Below are positions 34,128 through 42,652 of a stretch of 50,541 nt of DNA, piece after piece. Source of the DNA: Silicimonas sp. (GTDB lineage Bacteria > Pseudomonadota > Alphaproteobacteria > Rhodobacterales > Rhodobacteraceae); the NCBI GenBank assembly GCA_022819605.1, contig JAJEGW010000120.1, positions 1 to 50,541 of the forward strand, given 5' to 3'. The translations under genes were made by a program, and so were the position numbers. Numbering within the stretch: position 1 is the first letter of the stretch; each line of letters opens with the position of its first letter. The notes beneath the pieces are model-generated. The model made no database searches, was not told where the DNA came from, and was given only the letters and a program-made list of their open reading frames with translations.

Positions 34128-34796
34128 ATGAAGGCGGCAGTGCTGGTCTTCCCGGGATCGAACTGCGACCGCGATCTCGAGAGGGCATTCCGGAATGCCG
34201 GTTTCAAGGTCGAGATGATCTGGCACAAGGACACCGGACTCCCGGCAGACGTTGACATCGTCGGCGTACCTGGCGGATTCTCTTTCGGCGACTATCTGCG
34301 CAGCGGCGCAATTGCCGCCCGTTCTCCAATTGTCGGAGCATTGAAGACGCATGTCGAAAAAGGCGGCCATGCCATCGGCATCTGCAACGGATTCCAAGTG
34401 CTGCTGGAATCCGGCCTGCTGCCAGGCGCACTCATGCGCAACGCTGGGATCAGATTCATTTGCAAGCCTGTCGAGCTAGAAGTGGCGACGACAAGCAGCG
34501 ACTTTACCAAGGGCTACGCGCATGGGTCGACGGCGACCTTCCCTGTCGCCCATCACGACGGGAACTACCAAGCGACGGAAGAAATTCGCACGGCGCTTCT
34601 TTCTGAGGATCGAATCGCCTTCCGCTATATGTCGGACATAAACGGATCGGCTGATCGAATTGCCGGAATACTCTCGAAGAACCGCCGCGTCCTGGGCTTG
34701 ATGCCGCACCCGGAACGCGCCGCAGACCCTGTTCTTGGCCTGACAGACGGCACGGTCCTGTTCAACGCCCTTGGCGCCGTCGCCGCTGACGCTTGA
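34128..34796 (+). CDS. purQ: FGAM synthase subunit PurQ
   Basis: PurQ is the glutaminase subunit that feeds ammonia to PurL. The 222-residue protein has the class I amidotransferase elements: FPGSNCDRD at the N-terminus, GGFSFGDYLRSGAIA, the nucleophile Cys in GICNGFQVL, and the catalytic His/Glu in MPHPERA. It lies 60 bases after the alcohol dehydrogenase gene. It starts ATG AAG GCG and is of normal length. Confidence 0.97.
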   Translation: MKAAVLVFPGSNCDRDLERAFRNAGFKVEMIWHKDTGLPADVDIVGVPGGFSFGDYLRSGAIAARSPIVGALKTHVEKGGHAIGICNGFQVLLESGLLPGALMRNAGIRFICKPVELEVATTSSDFTKGYAHGSTATFPVAHHDGNYQATEEIRTALLSEDRIAFRYMSDINGSADRIAGILSKNRRVLGLMPHPERAADPVLGLTDGTVLFNALGAVAADA

Positions 34797-34827
34797 GGCA
34801 ATCGCGGCCACGCTCTAGACTCACGCC

Positions 34828-36573
34828 ATGAGCGAAACATCCGACAGACGCGACTACGCGCCCTGGCGCGCCCGGATCGCGGTGGGCCTTGTCCTTGTCG
34901 TGGCAATCGCGACGGTCTGGTGGACCAATCGGCTTCTGACAGAGCGCTTTACCGAAACCACGAGAGCTCGCGCAGAGGCCCGACTCGCCCTCCATTCCGG
35001 CAATTTGCTCAGCGAACTGCAGCGCAACCAGGTCGTGCCGCAACTTCTGGCCCGCGATCCTGCGTTGATCGGCGCACTGATTTCCGGAGACTTCCAGCAT
35101 AGCTCGCAGCGGCTTATCGAGTATCGGAACGAGATCACGGCGGCAGGTCTCATGCTGCTGGATCGAGATGGACGTGCGGTCGCTGCCACCAACCGTGCAT
35201 TCATCGGCTCCGCTCACCGCGCGGCACCTTATTTCGTGAAAGCGTCTCGCTCCAATGAAACGGTCTTTTCGACCAGTCTTCTTGAATCAGGTGCGCGCGT
35301 CTTCACGTACTCGCGCAATATCGAAGCGCAGGGCGAAATGCTTGGTGTCATCGTGGTCGAAGTCGACCTCAAGAAATTCGAAAGCAGCTGGGCCAGCTTC
35401 GTCGATGCCGTCTTTGTGTCGGACAGCGAAGCGATCATCATCCTCGCGACGGAAGCGCGCTGGCGCGGGCTGAGCGAGGAAGAGGCTCTGGCGGCAAGGC
35501 CAGTGCGGTCGGCAATTGAGCGCGCGGTTCGCGCTACGGCAAGCTGGGGAAGGCTACCGGCGGACGCCTACCTTCGAGGCGAAGCCATCATGCGGCAGGA
35601 AGCCCGGATCGGATTCCAGGGATGGCGCATTACGTCATTCACGACCTACGCGAGCGTTCGCGAGCGAGTAAACGCGGTTCTCGCGCTGGAAATCATGGGA
35701 TTCGCGATTCTCTTGGCGCTCGTATCCTTCCTTGTCAGCCGCAGAACCAAATCGCGGTTGAGATTCTTCCAGCGCGAGTCCGCCGAGCTCCGTCAGTTGA
35801 ACATGGCGCTGCAACGAGAAATCGCCGAACGCAAAAGGGCTGAGAGACACCTTGAGGTGGCCGAACAGACGCTGCAGCAGTCCTCCAAGCTCGCCGTCCT
35901 CGGCGAAATGTCGGCGGCAGTCAGCCACGAACTGAACCAGCCGCTCGCTGCAATGAAGACGTATCTTGCGGGTGCCAGATTGCTGCTCAACCGCCGACGT
36001 GCCGACGAGGCGCTGTCTTCCTTTGAACGAATCGACGACCTGATCGAGCACATGAGCCTGATAACGCGCCAACTCAAGTCGTACGCACACAAGGGCGGTG
36101 GCGCCGCGAAACCGATTGACGTGAGAAACAGCGTTTCTTCTGTCCTGTCGATGATGGAAACGCAGATCCGTCAGGACGGTGTGCAGGTCATCTCTACGCT
36201 TCCGCAAGATCCCGTGATCGTCAGCGTGGATCACGTTCGGCTTGAGCAAGTCCTCCTGAACCTCGTCCGGAATGCGCTGGACGCCACCAATGCGGCATCG
36301 GAACCCAGGATCGAGATTCTGGTGACCGTTGGCGAAGAGGCACTCATCACGGTGCGGGACAATGGCGCGGGAATCGAGGACCTCGAAAAGCTCTTTGAGC
36401 CGTTTTACACTACGAAGATGCCCGGAGACGGGGTAGGATTGGGGCTCGCCATCTCGTCGGGGATCGTGAATGAGCTTGGCGGCAGGCTGACCGCCCGGAA
36501 TGGTCGTGACGGCGGAGCCGTGTTCGAAGTCACGTTGCCGATTTCCACACAGGCCATGGCCGCGGCCGAGTGA
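34828..36573 (+). CDS. dctB: DctB-like C4-dicarboxylate sensor histidine kinase
   Basis: A 581-residue membrane sensor kinase. Membrane helices at about 17-34 and 284-303 enclose a periplasmic double-PAS (DctB/Cache-like) sensor with LMLLDRDGRAVAATNR and RNIEAQGEMLGVIVVEVDL. A coiled linker (QREIAERKRAERHLEVAEQ) leads to the HisKA domain with His367 (AAVSHELNQPLAAMKTY) and the ATPase domain: N box LNLVRNALDA (Asn482), G1 DNGAGI (511-516) and G2 GVGLGLAI. The layout fits DctB, which senses succinate, fumarate and malate. dctD follows directly. No dctPQM or dctA transporter is in the window. Confidence 0.88.
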   Translation: MSETSDRRDYAPWRARIAVGLVLVVAIATVWWTNRLLTERFTETTRARAEARLALHSGNLLSELQRNQVVPQLLARDPALIGALISGDFQHSSQRLIEYRNEITAAGLMLLDRDGRAVAATNRAFIGSAHRAAPYFVKASRSNETVFSTSLLESGARVFTYSRNIEAQGEMLGVIVVEVDLKKFESSWASFVDAVFVSDSEAIIILATEARWRGLSEEEALAARPVRSAIERAVRATASWGRLPADAYLRGEAIMRQEARIGFQGWRITSFTTYASVRERVNAVLALEIMGFAILLALVSFLVSRRTKSRLRFFQRESAELRQLNMALQREIAERKRAERHLEVAEQTLQQSSKLAVLGEMSAAVSHELNQPLAAMKTYLAGARLLLNRRRADEALSSFERIDDLIEHMSLITRQLKSYAHKGGGAAKPIDVRNSVSSVLSMMETQIRQDGVQVISTLPQDPVIVSVDHVRLEQVLLNLVRNALDATNAASEPRIEILVTVGEEALITVRDNGAGIEDLEKLFEPFYTTKMPGDGVGLGLAISSGIVNELGGRLTARNGRDGGAVFEVTLPISTQAMAAAE

Positions 36574-36590
36574 CCGACGGAGCAAGACCG

Positions 36591-37925
36591 ATGACGCAGG
36601 CAATGAAGGTCGCAATTGTCGATGACCAAAGGGACATGCGCCTGTCCATCAGCCAATGGCTTGCGCTTTCGGGATTCGACACGGAAACCTATAGCAGTGC
36701 CGAAGAGGCCTTGAAGGCATTGACACCGGACTATCCAGGCGTGGTTGTCAGCGACATCAAGATGTCCGGAATGGACGGGATAAGCCTTCTGAAACGGCTG
36801 ATGAGCCAAGACAGCGCTTTGCCCGTCATCATGATCACTGGCCATGGAGACGTGGCCATGGCCGTCGAAGCGATGCAGATTGGCGCATTCGACTTTCTGG
36901 AAAAGCCCTTCAACCCGGACAAGATGACCGAACTCACCAAGAGGGCAGCAAATGCACGACGCCTCACGCTCGAAAGCAGGGCGCTGCGGCGCGAGTTGTC
37001 GGACGGTGCGAGTTTCACCGAGAGACTGGTTGGTGAGTCGCCGGTGATGACGCGGCTTCGCGAAGACATCCTGGATCTTGCCCAAGCCGACGGCCACGTG
37101 CTGATCGACGGCGAGACGGGAACAGGCAAGACGCTCGTTGCCCATGCGCTTCATGCAGCGGGGGCCCGGGCTGGACGGAACTTCGCGCTGTTTTCCTGCG
37201 CTGCGGAAGATGAGGAAACGCTCCCGGCCCGTCTCTTTGGGCCGTCCAGCGACAACAGCCAATTGCCGCTGATGGAGGAGACGCGGGACGGCACGCTTGT
37301 TCTCGAGGACATCGAAACCCTGCCGCAATCGGTGCAAGCTCGGCTCCTGTCGCGGATGAACCAGGAGAACACGCCCGCAAAGACTAGGATAGTGGCGATC
37401 TGCAACCTTCAGGAACCCGGAATGACCTGTAAGGACGCCCTTCGACCCGACCTGTTTTACCGATTGGCTGCAATGACGATCACTCTTCCGCCACTGCGCC
37501 AAAGGGGCGAAGACATCCTGATTCTCTTCCAGCAGTTCCTGGAACGTTATGCGGAGGAATACGGATGCGACGCCCCCGAGGTCAGCACGCAGGAAGCGGC
37601 CCAACTGCTGCAGGCGCCTTGGCCCGGCAATGTCCGGCAACTCATGAATGTTGCCGAACGCGCGGTTCTGCAGTCGCGTCGCGGATCTGGAACGATCACG
37701 TCGCTGCTGATGCTGGACAGCGAGCATGACATCGGCATCAGCGTGACGACCGAAGGCAAGCCCTTGAAGGAACATGTCGAGGCTTTCGAGCGCATGCTGA
37801 TTGACAACACGATGCGGCGCCACCGTGGATCGATCGCGAATGTCATGGAAGATCTTTGCCTGCCTCGCAGGACCCTGAACGAGAAAATGGCGAAATACGG
37901 GTTGCTGCGGTCGGACTATCTTTGA
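36591..37925 (+). CDS. dctD: DctD-like response regulator, degenerate sigma-54 activator
   Basis: A 444-residue response regulator: receiver domain (Asp55 in VVSDIKMSGMDG, Lys105 in LEKPF), AAA+ domain with Walker A GETGTGKT (174-181), and a Fis-type helix-turn-helix at the C-terminus (about 410-440). Two activator motifs are changed. The loop that should hold GAFTGA reads LFGPSSDNSQLPLMEE, and Walker B reads LVLEDIE instead of LxLDEI. I place the start at ATG 36591 (GGAG eight bases upstream); a GTG at 36570 overlaps the dctB stop. Known precedent: Rhodobacter capsulatus NtrC lacks GAFTGA and works with sigma-70. Named by partner and layout. Confidence 0.85.
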   Translation: MTQAMKVAIVDDQRDMRLSISQWLALSGFDTETYSSAEEALKALTPDYPGVVVSDIKMSGMDGISLLKRLMSQDSALPVIMITGHGDVAMAVEAMQIGAFDFLEKPFNPDKMTELTKRAANARRLTLESRALRRELSDGASFTERLVGESPVMTRLREDILDLAQADGHVLIDGETGTGKTLVAHALHAAGARAGRNFALFSCAAEDEETLPARLFGPSSDNSQLPLMEETRDGTLVLEDIETLPQSVQARLLSRMNQENTPAKTRIVAICNLQEPGMTCKDALRPDLFYRLAAMTITLPPLRQRGEDILILFQQFLERYAEEYGCDAPEVSTQEAAQLLQAPWPGNVRQLMNVAERAVLQSRRGSGTITSLLMLDSEHDIGISVTTEGKPLKEHVEAFERMLIDNTMRRHRGSIANVMEDLCLPRRTLNEKMAKYGLLRSDYL

Positions 37926-38446
37926 CCGGCCTTTTTGTCAGCCGCCTCCGCAAGACAGGGAGGCCATGAATGTGACGGGGCGGACACGGCCTTTTGCCGT
38001 TCAATGATCACCCTTGCCTGCAAGAAATTCTGTCTGCCTGACCATCGCCACGAATTTCATCGTTGTAATTTGGGCGCGACCCCATTTATGTATTGAGCGT
38101 CGGCCCATGGAGCGCTTGGTGCGCGCGGCCGCGTCGAAAGGATTTGCCGTTCCAGACACGTTGCCCCAATGGCGGCACGCTGGATTGGCGCCGTGGCCAA
38201 CACGGTCACGAAATTTGAAATGCCCGAGATCGGCGATTGCACGCCACCGGGCCTGGAATGGGCACCTCGAAAGAGGTGCTGGAGATGAACCGCGATGATG
38301 CGCGCATTGGACGGATGCGGCATGGTGCCGATTGTGACTGACCATCGGTCTGCCAACCTGATGCAGGCAGTCGCCTCAATTGAAAGTCGCAAGTTCCTGA
38401 ATCTGGCCTTTGACGGCCGGGTTTCGATGCTGCGCAGAAAGTCAAC
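37926..38446. other. Leader and promoter region of rne, no gene seen
   Basis: 521 bases between dctD and rne. Frames on both strands look like shadows. A weak promoter-like pair, TTGTAA (38063-38068) and TTATGT (38086-38091) 17 bases apart, would give a leader of about 350 bases. CCAAT (38166-38170) and ATTGG (38184-38188) can pair, suggesting structure in that leader. A long rne 5'UTR is a known feature in gammaproteobacteria, where RNase E autoregulates through it; here this is inference. Confidence 0.35.
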
Positions 38447-41023
38447 ATGTCAAAGAAAATGCTCATCGATGCCACCCACGCGGAGGAGACGCGTGTCGTT
38501 GTGGCCGATGGAAACCAAGTCGAGGAATTCGACTTCGAATCCGAAAACAGACGTCAGCTCTCCGGAAACATCTACCTCGCGAAGGTAACGCGGGTCGAAC
38601 CCTCGCTTCAGGCCGCCTTTGTGGAATATGGCGGCAATCGGCACGGGTTCCTGGCGTTCTCCGAAATTCACCCGGACTACTACAAGATCCCGGTCGCCGA
38701 CCGCGAAGCGCTGCTCGCCGAGGAGATGAAGATCGCGGAGGCCGAGGCGAAGGCCGAGGAAGAAGAGGTCAAGCCCAAGCGCCGCCGCCGGAGCGGCACC
38801 AAGGCCAAGGCCGAATCGACCGTGACGAATGACGAAACGATTTCTCAGGAGGAAAGTGCCGACGGTGCGATCGTGACTGAAACTGCCTCCGAGCAAGTGG
38901 AGGCCGCCACTCGCACAGATATCGCCGGTGAAGAGGCCGAGAGCCCAACTGTGGTCGCCGGTGAGCCTGACGAAGACACGTCAGCCGACATTCCATCCAT
39001 GAATGTCATCGACCTCGACGACGAGGAAAGCGGCCAGCCCGAATTTGACAGCGCTCAGTCTACGGATGCCGCGGCAAGGGACGAGACAATCGAATCAATT
39101 GCCGATGACGACACGGCAGAAGAAATCCAGCGGCCGCGCCGGCAGCGGCAACGCCAGCGCAACTACAAGATCCAGGAAGTGATCGAGGTTCGCCAGATCC
39201 TTCTGGTCCAGGTCGTAAAGGAAGAGCGAGGCAACAAGGGCGCGGCACTGACAACATATCTCAGCCTTGCGGGACGCTACTGCGTCCTGATGCCGAATAC
39301 TGCGCGCGGCGGCGGGATCAGTCGGAAGATCACAAGTGCGTCGGATCGCAAGAAGCTCAAGACGATCGCCGATGGCATCGAGATTCCCAAAGGTGCAGGC
39401 CTGATCATCCGGACCGCAGGAGCCCAGCGCACGAAATCGGAGATCAAGCGAGACTACGAGTATCTCCAGAGGCTTTGGGAACAGATCCGCGAGTTGACGC
39501 TGAAATCCATCGCACCCGCACAGATCTACGAGGAAGGCAACCTTATCAAGCGATCGATTCGCGACCTCTATAGCCGTGAGATCGATGAAGTCCTTGTGGA
39601 AGGCGAAGCTGGCTTCCGCACGGCCAAGGACTTCATGAAGATGATCATGCCGAGCCATGCCAAGAACGTGAAGCAGTACAACGACCAGATGCCACTGTTT
39701 GCGCGGCACCAGGTGGAAAGCTACCTCGGCGGCATGTTTAACCCGGTCGTGCAGCTCAAGTCCGGGGGCTACATCGTTATCGGGCAGACTGAAGCGCTTG
39801 TGGCAATCGACGTGAACTCCGGCCGGGCGACAAAGGAAGGATCAATCGAAAGCACTGCGCTCAAGACCAATCTTGAGGCTGCTGAGGAAGTCGCGCGCCA
39901 GCTTCGGCTTCGCGACCTTGCTGGCCTCATCGTGATCGACTTCATAGACATGGATGAGCGCAAGAACAACGCAGCGGTCGAAAAGCGGTTCAAGGAAAAG
40001 CTGAAGACGGATCGGGCCCGCATCCAGATTGGTCGTATCTCGGGCTTTGGCCTGCTCGAAATGTCGCGCCAGCGGCTGCGACCGGGAGTGCTTGAAGCTT
40101 CGACGCAGCCCTGCCCGTCCTGCCATGGTACGGGCCTCTTGCGCTCAATCGACAGCCTTAGCCTTACAATCCTGCGCCAGTTGGAAGAGGAAGGCGTTCG
40201 GAAGAAATCAAAGGAGGTTCTGCTCAGGGTGCCGGTGCCGATCATCAACTTCCTGATGAATACGAAGCGCGACCATATCGCCCAGATCGAAACGCGTTAC
40301 TCCATAACTGTAAGGCTTGAAGCAGATCCTCACCTCATCCCGCCGGAATTCTCGATCGAGAAGTTCAAGGCCACTGCACGCAAAGTTGACACGAATGCGC
40401 CGGTAGTGTCCGCCGACGCCTCGCTCATGGCGGGAGAAGATGACGAACTGACATCTGAGGAGGGTGCCGGCGCGACGCTTTCCGAGGACGAAGATCGTCC
40501 GAAGAAACGGCGTCGTCGCCGTCGCCGTCGTCGCGGAAAGGGTGTAGACGCGCAAGGTGAAGAGAACTCCGAGATCGCGACCGGAACCGAGGCGGAAGCT
40601 GAGTCGGACACGCCCGAGAAGGACGAGGAAGCGAAGACGGACGACTCCGACGGCGAAGCGAAGCCCAAACGCCAGCGACGTCGACGCAAGAAGACTGACT
40701 CGGTCGCCGAGGATGTCGGTGACGTGAAGGCAGCGGCAACCGAAGGGGCAAGTGACGAAGAGGAACCAGTCGATTCCAAACCCAAACGGCGCCGCAACCG
40801 CAAGAAAGAGGAGCCTTCGGCTGACAGCGAGCCCCCGGCACAACCTGAAGTCCATGACAGCTCGGATCAGGCGCCAGATACACCGCCCGAAGGCACGCCT
40901 GCCTCCAAACCGTCCGGCGAACCGGAAACCGAACCTGCCCCGGAACCGGTGATGGCCTCAGCGGACGACAGCGAATCCGACAAGAAACCGCCACGTGTCG
41001 GCTGGTGGTCAAGGGAGCGCTGA
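38447..41023 (+). CDS. rne: Ribonuclease E
   Basis: RNase E is the endonuclease and scaffold of the RNA degradosome. The 858-residue protein begins with the split S1 domain (ENRRQLSGNIYLAKVTRVEPS then FLAFSEIHPDYY, and FLAF-type strands resuming after the insertion). The S1 domain is interrupted by a large acidic insertion with a basic patch (about residues 95-240), usual for alphaproteobacteria. The DNase I-like core has the two Mg-binding acidic sites (AIDVNSG near 455 and VIDFIDMDE near 498), and the Zn-link is CPSCHGTG (near 555). The C-terminal scaffold (about 660-858) is disordered with Arg-rich RNA-binding runs (KKRRRRRRRRRGKG). Confidence 0.96.
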   Translation: MSKKMLIDATHAEETRVVVADGNQVEEFDFESENRRQLSGNIYLAKVTRVEPSLQAAFVEYGGNRHGFLAFSEIHPDYYKIPVADREALLAEEMKIAEAEAKAEEEEVKPKRRRRSGTKAKAESTVTNDETISQEESADGAIVTETASEQVEAATRTDIAGEEAESPTVVAGEPDEDTSADIPSMNVIDLDDEESGQPEFDSAQSTDAAARDETIESIADDDTAEEIQRPRRQRQRQRNYKIQEVIEVRQILLVQVVKEERGNKGAALTTYLSLAGRYCVLMPNTARGGGISRKITSASDRKKLKTIADGIEIPKGAGLIIRTAGAQRTKSEIKRDYEYLQRLWEQIRELTLKSIAPAQIYEEGNLIKRSIRDLYSREIDEVLVEGEAGFRTAKDFMKMIMPSHAKNVKQYNDQMPLFARHQVESYLGGMFNPVVQLKSGGYIVIGQTEALVAIDVNSGRATKEGSIESTALKTNLEAAEEVARQLRLRDLAGLIVIDFIDMDERKNNAAVEKRFKEKLKTDRARIQIGRISGFGLLEMSRQRLRPGVLEASTQPCPSCHGTGLLRSIDSLSLTILRQLEEEGVRKKSKEVLLRVPVPIINFLMNTKRDHIAQIETRYSITVRLEADPHLIPPEFSIEKFKATARKVDTNAPVVSADASLMAGEDDELTSEEGAGATLSEDEDRPKKRRRRRRRRRGKGVDAQGEENSEIATGTEAEAESDTPEKDEEAKTDDSDGEAKPKRQRRRRKKTDSVAEDVGDVKAAATEGASDEEEPVDSKPKRRRNRKKEEPSADSEPPAQPEVHDSSDQAPDTPPEGTPASKPSGEPETEPAPEPVMASADDSESDKKPPRVGWWSRER

Positions 41024-41380
41024 ACATGCGGCCACAATCACTCATTTCGATCAAGCTGAGTTCCGTCAGAGCGTTCTTGCAACTCCATCAAGTCGATGCG
41101 TCGATGGACAATGATGGTTCGGCCGGCCATGCGCGCGCGAATGCCGGAAGCCCTCCACTTTCGGCACCCTTCCCGATTCACGGAAACAAGGGCAGGCCAT
41201 TGTGGCACGCACGGCGGCATAGGCCACTTGCACGTCCTTGCTGACCGCCTCCGGGGAAATTCCCGAACGCTGGAACCGTTCCGAAATACTGTCCCGCGCG
41301 TCACCTGATCGACCACACGTGCAAGGATCCCATCGAGTTGGCAAACTGCCTTGCCCGACCCCCGCCCGCTGCCGGCAGCA
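41024..41380. other. Intergenic between convergent rne and tusA, no gene called
   Basis: 357 bases. On the minus strand two overlapping frames (41038-41397 and 41066-41344) contain stretches with some protein character, but no family is recognisable in either and the signal shifts frame, so this may be a decayed gene. I see no terminator with a T-tract after rne. Confidence 0.3.
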
Positions 41381-41626
41381 TCAGGACTTCGCGTCACTTC
41401 CGGACTTTCGGATCGTGTAAATCTGGAGGCTGCCTTGTTCTTCTGAGTTCAAGAGTTCGTGCCCCTGCTCCTTGCAGAAATGCGGTACATCCACCGCGGC
41501 GGCCGGATCGTCCACGATGAGCCTCAGGATGCTGCCCGGCGCCATTGCGCGCAGGCGTTTCGCGGCCCTCAGAACGGGCAGCGGGCATAGAAGCCCCAAG
41601 GCATCAAGCTCTGCGTCAAATCCCAT
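41381..41626 (-). CDS. tusA: TusA-family sulfurtransferase
   Basis: An 81-residue protein with the family core: DALGLLCPLPVLRAAKRLR, whose Cys14 in CPxP is the persulfide carrier, then VDDPAAAVDVPHFCKEQGHEL. TusA proteins relay sulfur for tRNA thiolation and molybdenum cofactor synthesis. The open frame reaches 42139, but the extension is antisense to ccdA. I use ATG 41626, which gives the family's normal length. Divergent from ccdA with about 115 bases between the two starts. Confidence 0.93.
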   Translation of the reverse strand: MGFDAELDALGLLCPLPVLRAAKRLRAMAPGSILRLIVDDPAAAVDVPHFCKEQGHELLNSEEQGSLQIYTIRKSGSDAKS

Positions 41627-41740
41627 TGGTACCAGCGGTACGCGGCATGTTTCAACTTGTCCACCGAGTTGTGACCCCCTGCGTCTGGGCAGAAGGGCCT
41701 GTTGTGCCTTATGTGTCGGATGCGGAATCAACAGGCTCCC

Positions 41741-42496
41741 ATGTTCGGCATTGACATCTTCGATATGAGCCTCCTGCCCGCCATGTTCGTGGCGCTGGCA
41801 GCCGGTTTCCTGTCCTTTCTGAGCCCCTGCGTCCTGCCCATCGTGCCACCCTACCTTGCCTATATTGGCGGGGTCTCCGTAACCGAGATGCGGGCGGCAA
41901 GCGGCCAAGCCACCCGCCGCGTCCGCAATTCGGCCATCTTCTTCGTGCTCGGCCTCTCGACGGTCTTTCTCTTCCTCGGCTTCACTGCGAGCGCGCTCGG
42001 GCGTTTCTTCCTGACCAACCAAGGCTGGTTCGTGACGGTCGCGGGAATCGTGATCATGGTATTCGGGGCGCATTTCATCGGCATCTTTCGTCTTGGCTTC
42101 ATGGATCGCGAGATGCGCTTTGATGCCGGCGACCGGCACGGGACCGCACTTGGAGCATATGTCCTGGGACTGGCATTCGCCTTCGGCTGGACGCCCTGCA
42201 TCGGCCCCGTGCTGGGCACCATCCTGTCGCTGGCGGCGAGCGAGGCCGACGTGACGCGCGGCACTGCGCTTCTCGCATTCTACGCCGCTGGCCTTGGCAT
42301 TCCGTTTCTGCTTGTGGCGATGTTCTTCCCGAGACTAACCGGCTTCATGAACTGGTTGCGCCGCCACATGGACAGGATCGAGCGGGTCACTGGCCTGCTG
42401 CTTTGGACCGTGGGCCTCCTGCTGCTCACGGGGCAATTCACCGATTTCAGCTGGTGGCTGAACGAGACCTTCCCGGTTCTGCAATCCTTCGGCTAG
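41741..42496 (+). CDS. ccdA: Cytochrome c biogenesis protein CcdA (thiol-disulfide transporter)
   Basis: A 251-residue six-helix membrane protein that carries reducing power from cytoplasmic thioredoxin to periplasmic apocytochrome c and other thiols. The two redox cysteines sit in the conserved motifs FLSFLSPCVLPIVPPYLAY (Cys30) and FGWTPCIGPVLG (Cys153). I start at ATG 41741 (MFGIDIFDMSLLPAM), the usual N-terminus; the frame is open to a TTG at 41702. After the stop, a seven-T run (42539-42545) follows a short, weak stem (GCG/CGC), so termination there is possible but not clear. Confidence 0.94.
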   Translation: MFGIDIFDMSLLPAMFVALAAGFLSFLSPCVLPIVPPYLAYIGGVSVTEMRAASGQATRRVRNSAIFFVLGLSTVFLFLGFTASALGRFFLTNQGWFVTVAGIVIMVFGAHFIGIFRLGFMDREMRFDAGDRHGTALGAYVLGLAFAFGWTPCIGPVLGTILSLAASEADVTRGTALLAFYAAGLGIPFLLVAMFFPRLTGFMNWLRRHMDRIERVTGLLLWTVGLLLLTGQFTDFSWWLNETFPVLQSFG

Positions 42497-42652
42497 TACC
42501 CGGTGGTGACCTTGCATCATCGGTTCGCGGTTCTTGCGTTTTTTTGAGACCTGAATCCGGATCTCGTCACCTTTCACGGAGCGCTCTTGCGGGGTGCCCG
42601 GCGCGTCATCTGCCCAAGAGATCCTTCTGTGACCGCCCCCGGTTGATGCATG

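Noticed and set aside
33009..34397. 462-codon minus-strand frame over the alcohol dehydrogenase and purQ
   Set aside because: Shadow of two well-recognised genes on the other strand.
38641..38665. GTTC repeats resembling a LexA box in rne
   Set aside because: The spacing is five bases, not seven, and it lies inside the coding region.
41038..41397. 119-codon minus-strand frame between rne and tusA
   Set aside because: Arg/Cys-rich with no recognisable family and no ribosome site. A decayed gene is possible but not supported.
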